Below are positions 38,177 to 50,203 of a DNA stretch of 64,000 nt, in pieces; position 1 is the stretch's first letter, and the number at the start of each line of letters is the position of its first letter. The notes under the pieces were generated by a model. It was not told where the DNA came from. It worked only from the letters and a program-made list of their open reading frames with translations, and made no database searches. The position numbers were made by a program, and so were the translations under genes. Source of the stretch: Psoroptes ovis (taxonomy: Eukaryota; Arthropoda; Arachnida; Sarcoptiformes; Psoroptidae); contig PQWQ01000016.1 in the NCBI GenBank assembly GCA_002943765.1, positions 558,001 to 622,000 on the forward strand, given 5' to 3'.

Positions 38177-38779
38177 ATGAACAATCGCCTCAAATTCACT
38201 GGTTCACCATTAGATTATCCACGTTTTCGATCATATATTGTGAATTGTATTATCAAAAATCATGATATTGCTGATCCAATGGAAAAATTATACGAAATCA
38301 TAAAATTATTGCCCGAAAACGGTGTACATTTATTTGATGGGCTTGAATGTTTTAATTATTATTATAATTTAAATAGAATCAGACATGCATCAATTGATTT
38401 CAATAATATATTGTACATAATGGATAGACAATATGGCAGTGAAATATTATTCACAGTTGCATTAATTTATTTAATTGACAATTTAACATTTCTAAAGCGA
38501 CGGCCATCATTTATTTCGATTCGTGAACATTTGACTGCAGTACGGCTATTCAATAATTTTCGTCATAATCGTTGGATTAAAACTGGTTCATATATTGAAT
38601 TATTACAAGGAACATTGTTGGGCAAAATGGCTTTTTCACACATTGAATCAATTATTGTAAATCGTGAACCATCGATGGATAAATATGAACAACATTTAAT
38701 ACATTTACGATCATCAAAATTACAAGCTGCTCTTGGATCTATGCATGTAACTCATGCATTGATTAATCATAGAAAATAA
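38177..38779 (+). CDS. Gag-like single-exon gene 2 (BEL/Pao-type, candidate domesticated)
   Basis: An intact 200-residue frame and tandem paralogue of the gene at 36760. It keeps the same blocks: FTGSPLDYPRFRSYI, DPMEKLYEIIKLLP, IMDRQYGSE, LIDNLTFL and an EPS-x(3)-YE-x-(H/Y)-L segment near the end. The Phe-x-Gly-x-x-x-x-Tyr-Pro opening and Tyr-Gly block resemble the BEL/Pao Gag-like domain. No stop codons, frameshifts, introns or other retroelement genes are seen. Strong TATA/Inr spacing upstream and two overlapping AATAAA signals downstream (38866-38875) argue that it is expressed. Known parallels are Gag-derived host genes such as Arc, which comes from a different retroelement class. A lineage-specific cytoplasmic protein unrelated to Gag is the alternative. 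Confidence 0.72.
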   Translation: MNNRLKFTGSPLDYPRFRSYIVNCIIKNHDIADPMEKLYEIIKLLPENGVHLFDGLECFNYYYNLNRIRHASIDFNNILYIMDRQYGSEILFTVALIYLIDNLTFLKRRPSFISIREHLTAVRLFNNFRHNRWIKTGSYIELLQGTLLGKMAFSHIESIIVNREPSMDKYEQHLIHLRSSKLQAALGSMHVTHALINHRK

Positions 38780-39899
38780 TTTTTGTGCGTGTGTATGTAC
38801 GAATGTAATTATATGTTATAAATATTATTAATTCAATTATTTTGACAAATATATTCATTCATCTAAATAAATAAAGATTAGATTTTTCATGTAGAAATTT
38901 ATTTTTTTCAAAAATTATTTCATTAAATATTCAAAGACAAATGCTGTTGGCTTGCAAAAATAAACAAAACAATTGAATAATTACAAATGTTTTAATCATA
39001 TTTCGTACAGAAATTCCATAGAATCATTATTCTAAAAGATGTATTAAAAAATATTTACTGAATTAATTACAAATCACATGATTTGGATGAAATTTTTGTC
39101 AAGATCAATGTTATCATCAAAACAATAAAATTGAATGTCAAAACATTTCGGAGATATTTTGACTTTTTCCTATTTCAACATTTATTTGTACATACACATA
39201 CACACTCACACGCATTTAATAAAAAAGACACTTGATTAAAATATTCAATACAAAAGGCATGTATAACCTTAAAAAAAACATAAACAAATAAAAATTAAAA
39301 AAAAAATCCTTTTTCAAACATATAAACATATTGTGCAATTTGATTTAATAATCTTATATAATTTTACGATTGTTTTCTATCTTTCATACCGCGTTCAATT
39401 GTTCAAATATCAAAATGTTTTGATCCGAATCATATACATAGACGAGAATTTGATTCAATTGAAAATTGAAACCAATCAAACGTTTAATCATTAAATCATT
39501 ATTGATCATTTCATTCATTCAATCATTCAATTTATGATATGATTTGAATGGAAAAAATTTATCTATGTTTATAAATTGATTATTTCAAATTTCATCCTTA
39601 TTATGATTAAATATATATAATGATTAATTTATTTATTCAAATATTTTCAACAAGTAAAAAGTTGATATTGATATAATTATTGATAAATGAATAGATATTT
39701 AAAAAAATATATGAATATATTGATATTATAATCGTTTAATTGATCGATTTGAGGCCGTTTTGATCATTTTGAGGAAAATTTTTTTTTTCTTCACTCATAT
39801 AATTCAACATTGTATTGTCCATAATAAACGAAAAAAAATAAGTATTCCAATGTGAAATTTAATTGTGAAGAAGAATAATATTTATTTGAAAAAATAAAA
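38780..39899. other. Intergenic region, no gene seen
   Basis: It contains the AATAAATAAA poly(A) signals of Gag-like gene 2 (38866-38875) and the likely promoter of the ENPP gene. AT-rich, no coding frame. Confidence 0.6.
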
Positions 39900-42171
39900 A
39901 TGGCCAAATGGTGGACAATAAATAATAAACAATTATTTTTATATTTAATCATAAAAATATGTATCGATATAATCAATATCGATATTAATATTAATATTAT
40001 GGCATCACCATTATTACAAAAACATAATGATTTTAAATTAGTTGTATTTAGTTTTGATGGTTTTCGTCCTGATTATGTTGATTCGGAACGTACACCAAAT
40101 TTATTTGCAGTAGCCAAGAACGGTGTTCAAGGTATGTAAGTTAATATGTTTGCGTGTTGAATATTGCTAATTAAAATTAATTTTTTTGATTTATCATTTT
40201 CAATCATCAAAAGGTGAAATGCATTCCACATTTGTTACGAAAACATACCCTAATCATCAATCAATAGTGACTGGATTATATCAACCTTATCATGGTATTA
40301 TTAATAATGCATTCATTGATAATGAACAAAATAAACAAAAATTTGATGTAAATAATAATTCAATTTATTGGTGGGATCAGAATAATATTTCTGTACCGAT
40401 TTATATTGCTAATCAATTCTATGAATCAAATCGATACAGTGTTTCTATTCAATGGCCTGGTTCCATAGCCAATTATAGTGATGGTCAAAATCATACTGAT
40501 CGTCAACGTGTATATTATTTGAAAAATTTCGATGCTAAAGCTGATTGGTTTCAATTGATCGATATATTAATGGATTGGCTAACCGATTCTAAGAAGCCAG
40601 CAAATTTAGCTTTTGTTTATTATCCTGAACCGGATAGCCATGCACATCAATTCGGTCCATTTAGTGATGAAGTTTATGAACAAGTGGCTAAATTAGATAG
40701 AGTTGTTGGCTATTTTCGACGTCAACTAATAGAAAAACATTTAGCTCATAAAACGAATGTTATTTATCTATCTGATCATGGTATGGCTGAAATTAGTGCA
40801 CAAAGATCATTGTATATTGATAAATGTGATGAATATTTTCCTGGATTGAAATATGAAATGTATGGTTCTAGTCCAGTATGGTCAGCAATACCAATATCTG
40901 GTCCAGATTTATCAAAAGAACATGATTCAAAATCATTAGATGAATCAGTTTGTGATACATTAAATGAATGCAGTCGAAAATATTATGATAATAAATTTCA
41001 TTGTACTTTACAAAAAGATATAAATGAAGAATTTCATTATAAAAATAATGTACGAATATTACCATTATTTATTGATGCTGATGAAGGATATGATATTAAT
41101 TATCGTGATCTAGGTTGGAAACCGAAAGGTTATCCTATATGGGGTAATCATGGTTACAATGCATCATTACAATCGATGCATGCATTATTTTTGGCACAAG
41201 GTCCACGATTTAAAACATCATATCGTCATCCTATGCCATTTGAAAATATTGATTTATATCCATTGATGATGAATTTATTAGATATTCCATTGACAAAATT
41301 TCCAATTACAAATGGTACATTTGAACATGTTAATCAAATGTTATCGAATCGTATACAATTGAATGATGAAAATGGTTCAATGAATAATGAAGAAAATAAA
41401 TGGACAGTTTGTAAGTTAATTATGATTGAACATATTCAAGATCATTTAAACTAATTAATCTCTCTCTCTCTTTAAATTCAAATAGTATTTGTTTATTTAA
41501 TGATTGGATTTTTGATCATATTCACAGCTGGTTTCTGTTTTGTTTGCATATCAGGAGGATTAGAACGAAATTATTTACGTAAAAATAATTCATTAGCATT
41601 TTCATCATCATCAGCAGCATCATCATCATCATCGTTACGGCTACAAAATTATTTAGGTAAACTTTCATATTCACAACAAAATAATATTACTGATGATGAA
41701 AATGATGATGATGATGAAGAATATTGTATGTTTACAGCCAAAAGACCTACATCACATTTGAATTCAGACGATGATGATGATGATGATGATAATTTATTTA
41801 TCAGTAAAAATAAATCAAATAATCAAAGCAACAATCATCATCAACAACAACCATTAAAATCAAAAAATCATTTAACAGATATTGATTGGGATATATTGGG
41901 TACTGGTTTAGATATTGATCTCATTGGACAATTGAATGATGAACAAAATCGATTAAAATCAAAACAAATGATGAATGATAGAAATGATCATAATCATATG
42001 GTAACACCATTAAATGAATCTGTTTCATTATTGAAATCGAATGACATTGAAGACACTGACACTGACGAAAATGACCATCAAAACGATCAACAACAACGTG
42101 ACCGACACAAAGATACAGCTATAAATATGGAACAAAATGATCAAAATACTAATAAATTGATTGATATTTGA
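39900..42171 (+). CDS. ENPP: ENPP-family ecto-nucleotide pyrophosphatase/phosphodiesterase
   Basis: Exons 39900-40131, 40214-41410 and 41486-42171 join in phase to give about 704 residues. This is a two-zinc phosphodiesterase acting outside the cell on nucleotides or phospholipids. Visible catalytic parts are the first metal Asp (SFDGFRPDY, Asp53), the Thr nucleophile (FVTKTYPNH, Thr88), PEPDSHAHQFGP, the LSDHGM pair and the late GNHGYN histidine. An N-terminal hydrophobic segment serves as signal or anchor. A membrane helix at the start of exon 3 (FLIIFTAGFCFVCI) gives an ENPP4/5-like type I topology, and a Ser-, Asp- and Gln-rich tail of about 200 residues follows. No somatomedin-B or nuclease-like domain is present, so ENPP4/5/6/7-type rather than ENPP1-3. 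The paralogue is not fixed, and the long acidic tail is unusual. Confidence 0.93.
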
Positions 42172-42876
42172 AATTTAAATTAAATGTATTCACTGATATA
42201 TACATTGCTGTGCCTTGAATTAGATGCAATTTATTTGATAATATTGCTTGCAATCAATGGAATAAATGGTTTCATTTTTATTTTGTTTTTTCTCGAATTT
42301 TTTTCAAAAAAAGCAAAGGCTATAGACTGGCAATTTTTTTGAAAAAATCAAAGGCTATAGACTGGCAATTTTCTTTAAAAAATAGAAGGCAATAGACTGC
42401 CATCTTTTTTCGAAAAAATCAAAGGCAATAGACTGGCAATTTTTTCGAAAAAATCAAAGGCAATAGACTGCCATCTTTTTTCAAAAAAATCAAAGGCAAT
42501 AGACTGGCAATTTTTTCGAAAAAATCAAAGGCTATACACTGGCAATTTTCTCTAAAAAATAGAAGGCAATAGACTGCCATCTTTTTTCAAAAAAATCAAA
42601 GGCAATAGACTGGCAATTTTTTCGAAAAAATCAAACGCTATAGCCTTAGATTTTTTCGACTTATTCAAAAATTTCAATTTCGATAAATTTTTAAAAACTA
42701 TACTAAATAAGAATGATATAAAAATTATCAAAATGAGTATCAGTATTTTTATTAGCAAAATAAGGAATAGTAAGACCAATAAGATTTTTTTTTACGTAAG
42801 AAAATAAAATAAAATGATTAAAATAATTATTTTAGATTTAGTATTTTGGTTTTAAGAATGATTCAACGCCAAATCA
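42172..42876. other. Convergent 3' intergenic region with tandem array
   Basis: It lies between the 3' ends of the ENPP gene (AATAAA at 42261-42266) and the ePHD gene. It is mostly occupied by the tandem repeat at 42314-42657; the remainder is AT-rich. Confidence 0.7.
42314..42657. repeat. Tandem array, ~36-bp unit, about ten copies
   Basis: The unit is AAAGGC(A/T)ATAGACTGGCAA followed by a T-run, CG and an A-run. Variants alternate: type A (GGCAATTTTTTCG), type A' (GGCAATTTTCTYTAAAAAATAGA) and type B (GCCATCTTTTTTC). They run A, A', B, A, B, A, A', B, A, ending in a degenerate copy with CTATAGCCTTAG. The order suggests growth by duplication of multi-unit blocks. Confidence 0.88.
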
Positions 42877-44735
42877 TCAATTCGAATTTTTGGCAGCCTC
42901 ATGTTCATTATTTGAATGAGCATAACAAAATATTTTGTAATTTTTATCATCGAATTGATAATTCAATTGTCGTGCACATGGATAATGATAAAATGTTCGC
43001 AGCGATTCTCTTTGATTATCCTTTGGCGACAATGTTTGATGATGATTTTTATTTTGATTATCACAATCAATTATACCACAAGTAATTGTTGCACCTGATT
43101 TATTACAATGTCCACAATAACGATTGTCAATATCACATATAAATGGCCATGATTCAGTGGTTATCGGTTGGAATGGTGTCGATGATGGTACATTTGACCA
43201 ATAATAGCATTCCAAATGGAGCCATACTGCTTGATCAGCTATGATTAATGAAAAAAATAATAAATGTTTTGAATATATTAAAAAAATTTAAAAATAATAT
43301 TTACAGGTTATTTCATTGCTATATGGTCCATGCAAATATCCTACATATTGTTGGTTTGCACTTAATTTACAGAATACACAAACCGGTGATTCATTCGATG
43401 AATCTGTTGACGATTGTTTTGATGTTCTTGATTTCTTTGTTAACGACAAAGGGCTTACTTGAGATGATTCATCAGCTTTGTTGGCAATCAAATAATTAGC
43501 ATTATTAATATCATTTGAAATTGATTCGAATGATGCACGAATAAATGGACCAATTGATTGTGATTCGAAAACATCATACAATTGTTCAACTAATTGGTTG
43601 AATTCAATCAAATTGGATTGATTCAGGATGGAATCATTTTTAAATTTTATCATATAATCATTATTGGATGGTTCATTGGAGTTTTCAATCAATTGTACAT
43701 CATCATCATTCTCATTCTCATCGTTGTCAACTTTGATTTTTTGCTTTATTCGTTGAATCTTATATGAAGTTATTACATTCTTCTCATTTGTTTCAAATTT
43801 ATTATCAGCAACTAAATCAATAGTATCTTTCAGAAATTTTAATGGCCCGCTATCAAAATCATTGAGATCGATTGGAATTTCTTTTTCTTTATCACAATCA
43901 ATATTGTAATGATCGAATTCAATCAAATCCTTGATGACGTTATTATCACAATTAGATTTTTCTTTTTTGATCACTTTGACTCGATATGAATTGTTTATAT
44001 AAACATAAGATTCAATATTATTTTCATTCATACATTTTTGTTCATTTGAATTTTTATTTTTTTTCAATATTTTTTCAATCAAATCATCTAAACGTTCATC
44101 ATTCGATTTTTTTTTAGTTTTATTCTTATTCTTCTTATTATTATGTAGCACATTATCGATTGATGATCGTTCATTAATTGATTTATTATCGCTACGATTT
44201 GATGTTAATTTTTCAATCAATATAGCATTTCTAGGACCTTTAAATATATTTATTCTTTTAATTATTGGTATGCTATCATTATTGTCGATATTATTAATAG
44301 GTATTGATGATTTACTTGATTTATCTTGCGATGAATCATCAGTCAATTCACTATTCATTTGAGCTTTATCTATTTCTGTATATTTGTCTTTATATAATTT
44401 TTCATACGAATCAGTTTTTCTCAATTTTACTATTGGTGGAATATAAAAAAAAGAAATTTATTAAATTAAATTCTTTAATTCAATCAAAAATATATATACG
44501 ACTTACTTTTTCGGGCAGATTTATTCGGAGATTTGAAAATATTTTTCAGGTCAAATTTACCAACTGATTTAATTTTTTTCACATCATCTTTATCCAATGA
44601 TGTATTTGATGAATTTTTTCTAACATTTTTTTGTGGAGAATTTTTATCACTATCACTACCACCACCACCACCACCACCACCACCGCCATCATCATCATTA
44701 TTATCTTTATTATTTGTTGGACGTATATTTGGCAT
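42877..44735 (-). CDS. Extended-PHD (ePHD) chromatin protein, RAI1/TCF20-like
   Basis: Exons 44735-44507, 44429-43305 and 43238-42877 join in phase 1 to give about 571 residues. Most of the protein is Asn/Asp/Lys-rich and disordered. From about 428 a C2HC zinc knuckle (CVFC, then WLHLEC) is followed by an atypical PHD (YCGHC, SGATITCGIIDC, FYHYPC, IFCYAH), i.e. an extended PHD. The GATITC-x(4)-C, YHYPCA and GYLHGPY blocks are closest in my reading to RAI1/TCF20, nuclear nucleosome-binding regulators; KMT2-type ePHDs are the alternative. No SET, AT-hook or bromodomain is visible. The start was set at the internal ATG (MPNIRPTNN), because upstream frame codons lie in a hydrophobic AT-rich run. 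Confidence 0.8.
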
Positions 44736-45281
44736 ATTGATTAATAATAATAATAATAATAATGAGCAATTACAATATTGAATAATCAAGAATTTTATTT
44801 TATTTTTTTGTCGAAAATAAAGAGTTGAGTATTACACGTAATTATTGCAAAAAAAAATGAATGTTTTCAAATAAAAATTGAACAAGGTTGTTAAAAACAC
44901 AACGTTTTTTTTTTTGCTTCATTCGCAATTCAATCACAGATCAACAAATGGAAACAACAAATTCAGCGACCATTATCTTGACTATTTTCGAAAACAAAAA
45001 AAAAATTCAAATAAACATGTATGGTAAAATAACACTGTTGTGTATACACAAATACCTTTCAATATTTAAGAGATTATAGAACTAAATGGACTAGTTCAAA
45101 AAACGAATTTCGAAACTATGGTCATATATTCAAAAATTGAATTGGACAAAAAAGAATTGATTTTTCAATTTCGATTTTTTATGTGTGAAAATGAATAAAA
45201 GCCATAAATTATTCTCGATCATTTATATGTATGTATACTATTCTTCAATATTTCAACAAAAAAAACAAATTCTTGCTTAAG

Positions 45282-45330
45282 GTTATGCTTCTACCGTTGT
45301 CGAAAAAAACGTTTTTTGACGAAGCATAAC
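45282..45330. repeat. Short palindrome with nested inverted repeat
   Basis: The arms GTTATGCTTC and GAAGCATAAC are perfect reverse complements. The interior carries a second inverted repeat, GTCGAAAAAA against TTTTTTGAC. The structure could fold as one hairpin and may be another tiny inverted-repeat element, unrelated in sequence to the MITEs at 1-17.4 kb. Confidence 0.7.
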
Positions 45331-45442
45331 AACCACACACACACACACACACATATCTTAATTTTGATTTTCAAAAATTAAAGAAAAGAAAAGAAAAGAA
45401 AAAAAATCATCATTCCAACATTCACACACGATACGCAAGCAA

Positions 45443-45453
45443 AAGATGGCGGC
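45443..45453 (+). promoter_or_regulatory. YY1/Pleiohomeotic-like motif
   Basis: AAGATGGCGGC matches the known YY1 core. It is a GC-rich island in AT-rich DNA about 700 bp upstream of the ePHD gene start. Its use is inferred only. Confidence 0.35.
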
Positions 45454-46389
45454 TTGAATTCCGAAAAAAAAATTTATGATTCAAAGGGTTCAAAGGGTAA
45501 GAGAAAAATTTTTGAAAAAAACACACACTCATATATGAACTATAGTCATATATGAACTATAGCCATATTTGAAAATATTTGAAAAAGGAATAAAATTTTT
45601 AATAATAATAATTAAATTCGACACAAATATTTAAAAAAAAAGAGAAAACAAACAAACAGGTTGATTGATATATTGATCGATTGATTGATTGATTGGAAGA
45701 AATTAAAACATTTTAAAATATTTTCAAAAATCTAAAACACATATAACACAATATAACATATAACATATATTCATATTCATCATTCATCCACTGATTTATG
45801 TGAATATATTTTTTTTTGAAAAAAAATATTTCCATAAATATATTTATATAAATCTATTCAAATGTATGTATGTATTTGTATATGTTGTATGTGTGTGTAT
45901 TTGTATGTATTGATATTGAATGATTGATTGATATTGATTGATTGATTGGTAGATTGATTTATGTATTCATTTATTGATTGCTTGCTTGCCTGTTGGTTGT
46001 TTGGTTGTATGTAATGTATGAATATATGTAAGTATTTGTGTATGTGAATATGTGTGTTTCTGTGTTTGTATGTGTATGGATGAAATGAAGGTATGAAGGT
46101 ATGTATGTATGTATGTAGAATAAAAACTAATAATATAAATATATATAAATTTTAAAAAATGAAAATATTGATTAATTAATTAATCAATTAATTGATTAAT
46201 TAATTAATTGTAATTAATTATTAATTATCAAATCATAAATAATTTAAATACATAAATTCTATAAATATCACAATGTAATGTATATCTTAATGAGAAGGAA
46301 TAATTCAATTAAATAATTCAAACTAATTCATTGTTATTGTTGTATGAATGTGTATGGGGTAATAATAATTATAATTAATTAATTAATTA

Positions 46390-49300
46390 TCATTGTTTGA
46401 TTGCTTGTTGATTATGATCCTGATGAGTATCATGGTGATGATATTGATGTATTGAATGTTCAATCATATCAATCATTTCGGTCATTCTATTTTCAAAATC
46501 ATAAAATTGTTTTAATATTGTTAAATTGATAGCAATAATTATCAGTAATAATATGAATACAATTTTTAATAATTTTGCATCAGTCAACGTGACCATTGTA
46601 CGTATTGAATATTCAATAAAATATTGAATAATTGTTATTGATATTTCAATCAAATTCATTGATAATATTGAACGTTGTTCATCTTGTTGTTGATGTTGAT
46701 GATGATGGTGATGGCGATGGTAATGTTGTAGTTGATTTTTTCGTTGCAATTCATCATTACCAACATCAAATGATTCATTAATAAATGCTTCAATCGATTT
46801 ATCATTACTATCATTCAATGAATTAATTAACGGGTCATCATCATCATCGAATTCATCTACATCATCATCATCATCTTCATCATCATAATCATCTTCATTG
46901 ATATCAATATCAACATCATCATCATCAAAATCTTCATCATAATCATCATCATCATTATTTTCATCTTTATGGCTATTATCGACTTTAAGTTTTTTCAAAT
47001 TTTTCAATTTATCATCATTATCTTGTATTGTTGTAGTAATCATTGATTCATTGAATAATTGTGATTGTGTTACATAATCAAAACGACTAGTACGCAATAA
47101 TTTTAGAAAATCATTTAATAATTCTTGAAATCCACTGATTGTATTTTTTTCAATCGATGGTTTCATTAATGATAATGAAAAACCATTTTTAATATAATGA
47201 ATTTTTTGATAAACTCTTAAACGAGTATATGTTGGCAGCTGTATCATTGTTGATGATTTAATTTTTCGATCATGACCACTATTGTTGGTTGGCAAACAAG
47301 AATTCAAACACCATGTTGCACTGACTAGAAATGAATCTGAATATGGTACTCCTTGATTTTTGATTTGTGCAAATATACAATATGCACGATTCAAATCACT
47401 TTGTAGCAAATATTGACATTCTTGTATTGATGCCGAATTTACCAATGGTACGCCAGTCAATTTGACCGTATATTTCAATGTACGATATTCACTTTGTCTT
47501 ACATCATAATCACCATCAGGCAATGGTGTTTCAGGATAATTTTTCTCTTCGAATGGCATCCATTTTGTCATTTTAGTACCGGTTGTTTGACGCATTTTAT
47601 GTAAATATCGTATGAAATTTTCATCGATGAATATCAATTCAAATAGATAATCAATTGGAAATGGTAACACTTTTTCAATGATCATTGTACCTTCATGTTT
47701 AGTACAGCGACAGCTTCCTTCGACCATTGACAGGGATGCAGCTTGAAAAAAACGATTCAATGATTTCATTTCATTCGTAGCTGTCATTGAATCTGATATG
47801 TTTGCTGAAGAATCATTGATTTGCTGTGCAGCAGTTGTTTTGTCATTTTTTTCAAGCATTGATTGTTCTAATACGATGGCTTCTTGAGCATTTGTGGTCA
47901 TTGTCAAATCATTTATTGGAAATTTATTATCTTCAATTTCGGTTGCTATTTCGGAAATGGTTACCGATTTCGTACCGATAATCGGTGTCGATGAATCAAT
48001 CGGAATGATAGATTTTGCATTGATTTCTTGAACAATATTTGATTTTTGGCATTCATTCACTGATTGTTCGCCAAATGATTGTTGAGTAATTTGCTCCGAT
48101 TTTGATGTATTTTGATTATGACATTCATTAATTTTTGCTGATTGATCATTTTCTTTGAACAATATTTTACGTTGTTGTTGTTGCTGTTGCTGCTGCTGTT
48201 GTTGATCATGTTGATTGATGGTCATTTTATTATCATTAATAATTGTCATGTTTTCAATATTTTGTTTTGGATGATGATGATGATGATGATCATTATAAAC
48301 TTGTTCTTGAAAAAATTCTTGTTCCTCTTGATCACTCATAAAACCAAGATAATCACCATAAAATCTATGTGCTAAATCGGAAATTTCTTGATTGGATAAT
48401 GAACGTTTTTGTAATGAACGTTGCCAAACAGTTTCCATCAATGCAAATGTTTTATCACGTTGTGTAAATGATGTGAATAAATATTTTTGTTGTGGCATTT
48501 GTTCATTATTATTTTGATTATTATTACCAGTACTATTGACAGTTGTACTCATTGTTAATGGCATTAATAATGATGATGATGATGATGTATCTTTATTATT
48601 ATTATCAATATTTTCAACAATTTCATTATCATTATTTGTATTCGCTGTAATCAATGTTGATGAATGCTGCTTTACAGTCAATTGAATTGCGTTCGGTATC
48701 ACTAACGCCGTGTTTGCTTTACTAATAGCCACTATGTTTGAAAAATTCCAAATCTAATCGTGGGGTAAATTAAATATAAAAAAAATTATTAGTTATGATT
48801 GATAATTGAAAATGAATTGAAGAAATCAGTATGATTTAAAAATTATTTCATTTTGTTTGATAGTTACCAAAGTTTTAGCAAACATTCCCATTATATTATG
48901 ATGGAATGCAATATGATCTTTTGATATATAAATACGTCCTTGTATTGCATTCAATGCACAATAAAAATCGGCAATCAATAATTCATTTTTATCAATTTCT
49001 TTACCGAATAATCGATAAAATTCCGATGATTTTTGTCGATATGATGCTGATATCATGTTTGATAGAAAATTATTTGAACGTCTTTTACGATATATCATTG
49101 ATTGTTGTTGTTGTTGTTGTTGTTGTTGATGATGTTGTTGTGTGATTGGCACAATTTTAACACTACTCATTGATTGTTGTTTAATTGAATTGATCACATT
49201 TACATCATCAACTATTTTTTCTGATAATGAAAAATTTGAATATTAATTATTTTAGAGAACATTAGAAAACACATATCCATTATTTTAATTATTTTAATTT

Positions 49301-50203
49301 ACCAATTTTCGGTGATTGCTGCTGCTGATTCAATGTCCGTGATGATTTTCCTTGTTTTTCCAACAAATCTTGATTGGCTGATGCTTCATCAACCAAGGTT
49401 GAATGAAATTCATTTGAATTATTGATGACATTTGATTTATTATTATTATTACTATGATTATTATTAAATGATTGCTGATCATTAATTTTTGAATCGGATT
49501 CTAACCGATCTTTAACACTTATCACATTATTTTCATGATGATTTGAATGATTATTATTATTTTGACAATTTTCTTTTAATTTTTCACCATTATTATTTGT
49601 ATTATTATTATTAACAATTGTAAATGGTAATGTATTGGCTGTAAAATCAACATTACCCAATGATAATGATGATTGATTCGAATCATTATCCGTATCATTA
49701 TTATTATTATTAATATTACTACATTTAATATTATTAATCTTATGATGATTTATCATACCGACTAGATTATTATCACTAAGATTGGTACGTAAATTTCTGT
49801 CTTGACCATTCTTTTTTGTCGATGATGATAAAAATGATGATGATGACGATGATGATGTAAATATAATGTTTGGTGTAGAATTTTGACGCATACGATAATT
49901 ATCACGTGTTGAAATAATGTTTGATTTATGTAATAATGATAATTCATTATTATTATTATTGATGATGATTGATTGATTATTTTCAATTCGTTTGCCATTA
50001 TCATCACCATCATTATCATCTGGACCATCACCATCATTATCGTCATTATTTTGATTATTATTCATTTCATTAAAATTTTCATTATCAACAAATTGATTAT
50101 TTATCATTAAATGTTTATTATTATTATTGATATTATTATTATTATTATTACTATTTATATCATCATTATTACGTTCAATATTTATGGCTGGATATTGTAT
50201 CAT
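46390..50203 (-). CDS. GRAMD1: GRAMD1/Aster sterol-transfer protein (GRAM + VASt + TM)
   Basis: Exons 50203-49303, 49220-48868 and 48753-46390 join in phase to give about 1,205 residues. An Asn/Asp/His-rich N-terminus is followed by a GRAM domain from about 361 (FYRLFGKEIDKNELLIADFY, GRIYISKDHIAFH). It continues across the second intron as TALVIPNAIQL and ends near 530 (FALMETVWQRSL). The VASt/ASTER domain lies about 767-960 (EKVLPFPIDYLFELIF, MTKWMPFEE, PDGDYDVRQSEYRTLKYTV). A poly-Asp region and one C-terminal membrane helix (LLKIVFILLLIIIAINLTIL) follow. This is the layout of GRAMD1A-C, ER-anchored proteins that carry cholesterol from the plasma membrane at contact sites. Exon 2 has two in-frame acceptors nine bases apart (49220 or 49211). 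The start was chosen at the first ATG, MIQYPAIN. Confidence 0.92.

Larger units (their letters stand above)
44736..46389. other. Intergenic region with promoter-like and palindromic elements
   Basis: It separates two minus-strand genes. It contains a palindrome at 45282-45330, a YY1/Pho-like motif at 45443-45453, CA and GT microsatellites, and an ATTA-rich tract at 46160-46250. No gene seen. Confidence 0.6.

Noticed and set aside
36760..38779. The two Gag-like genes as a complete retrotransposon
   Set aside because: No reverse transcriptase, integrase, protease or paired LTRs are found within the surrounding sequence.
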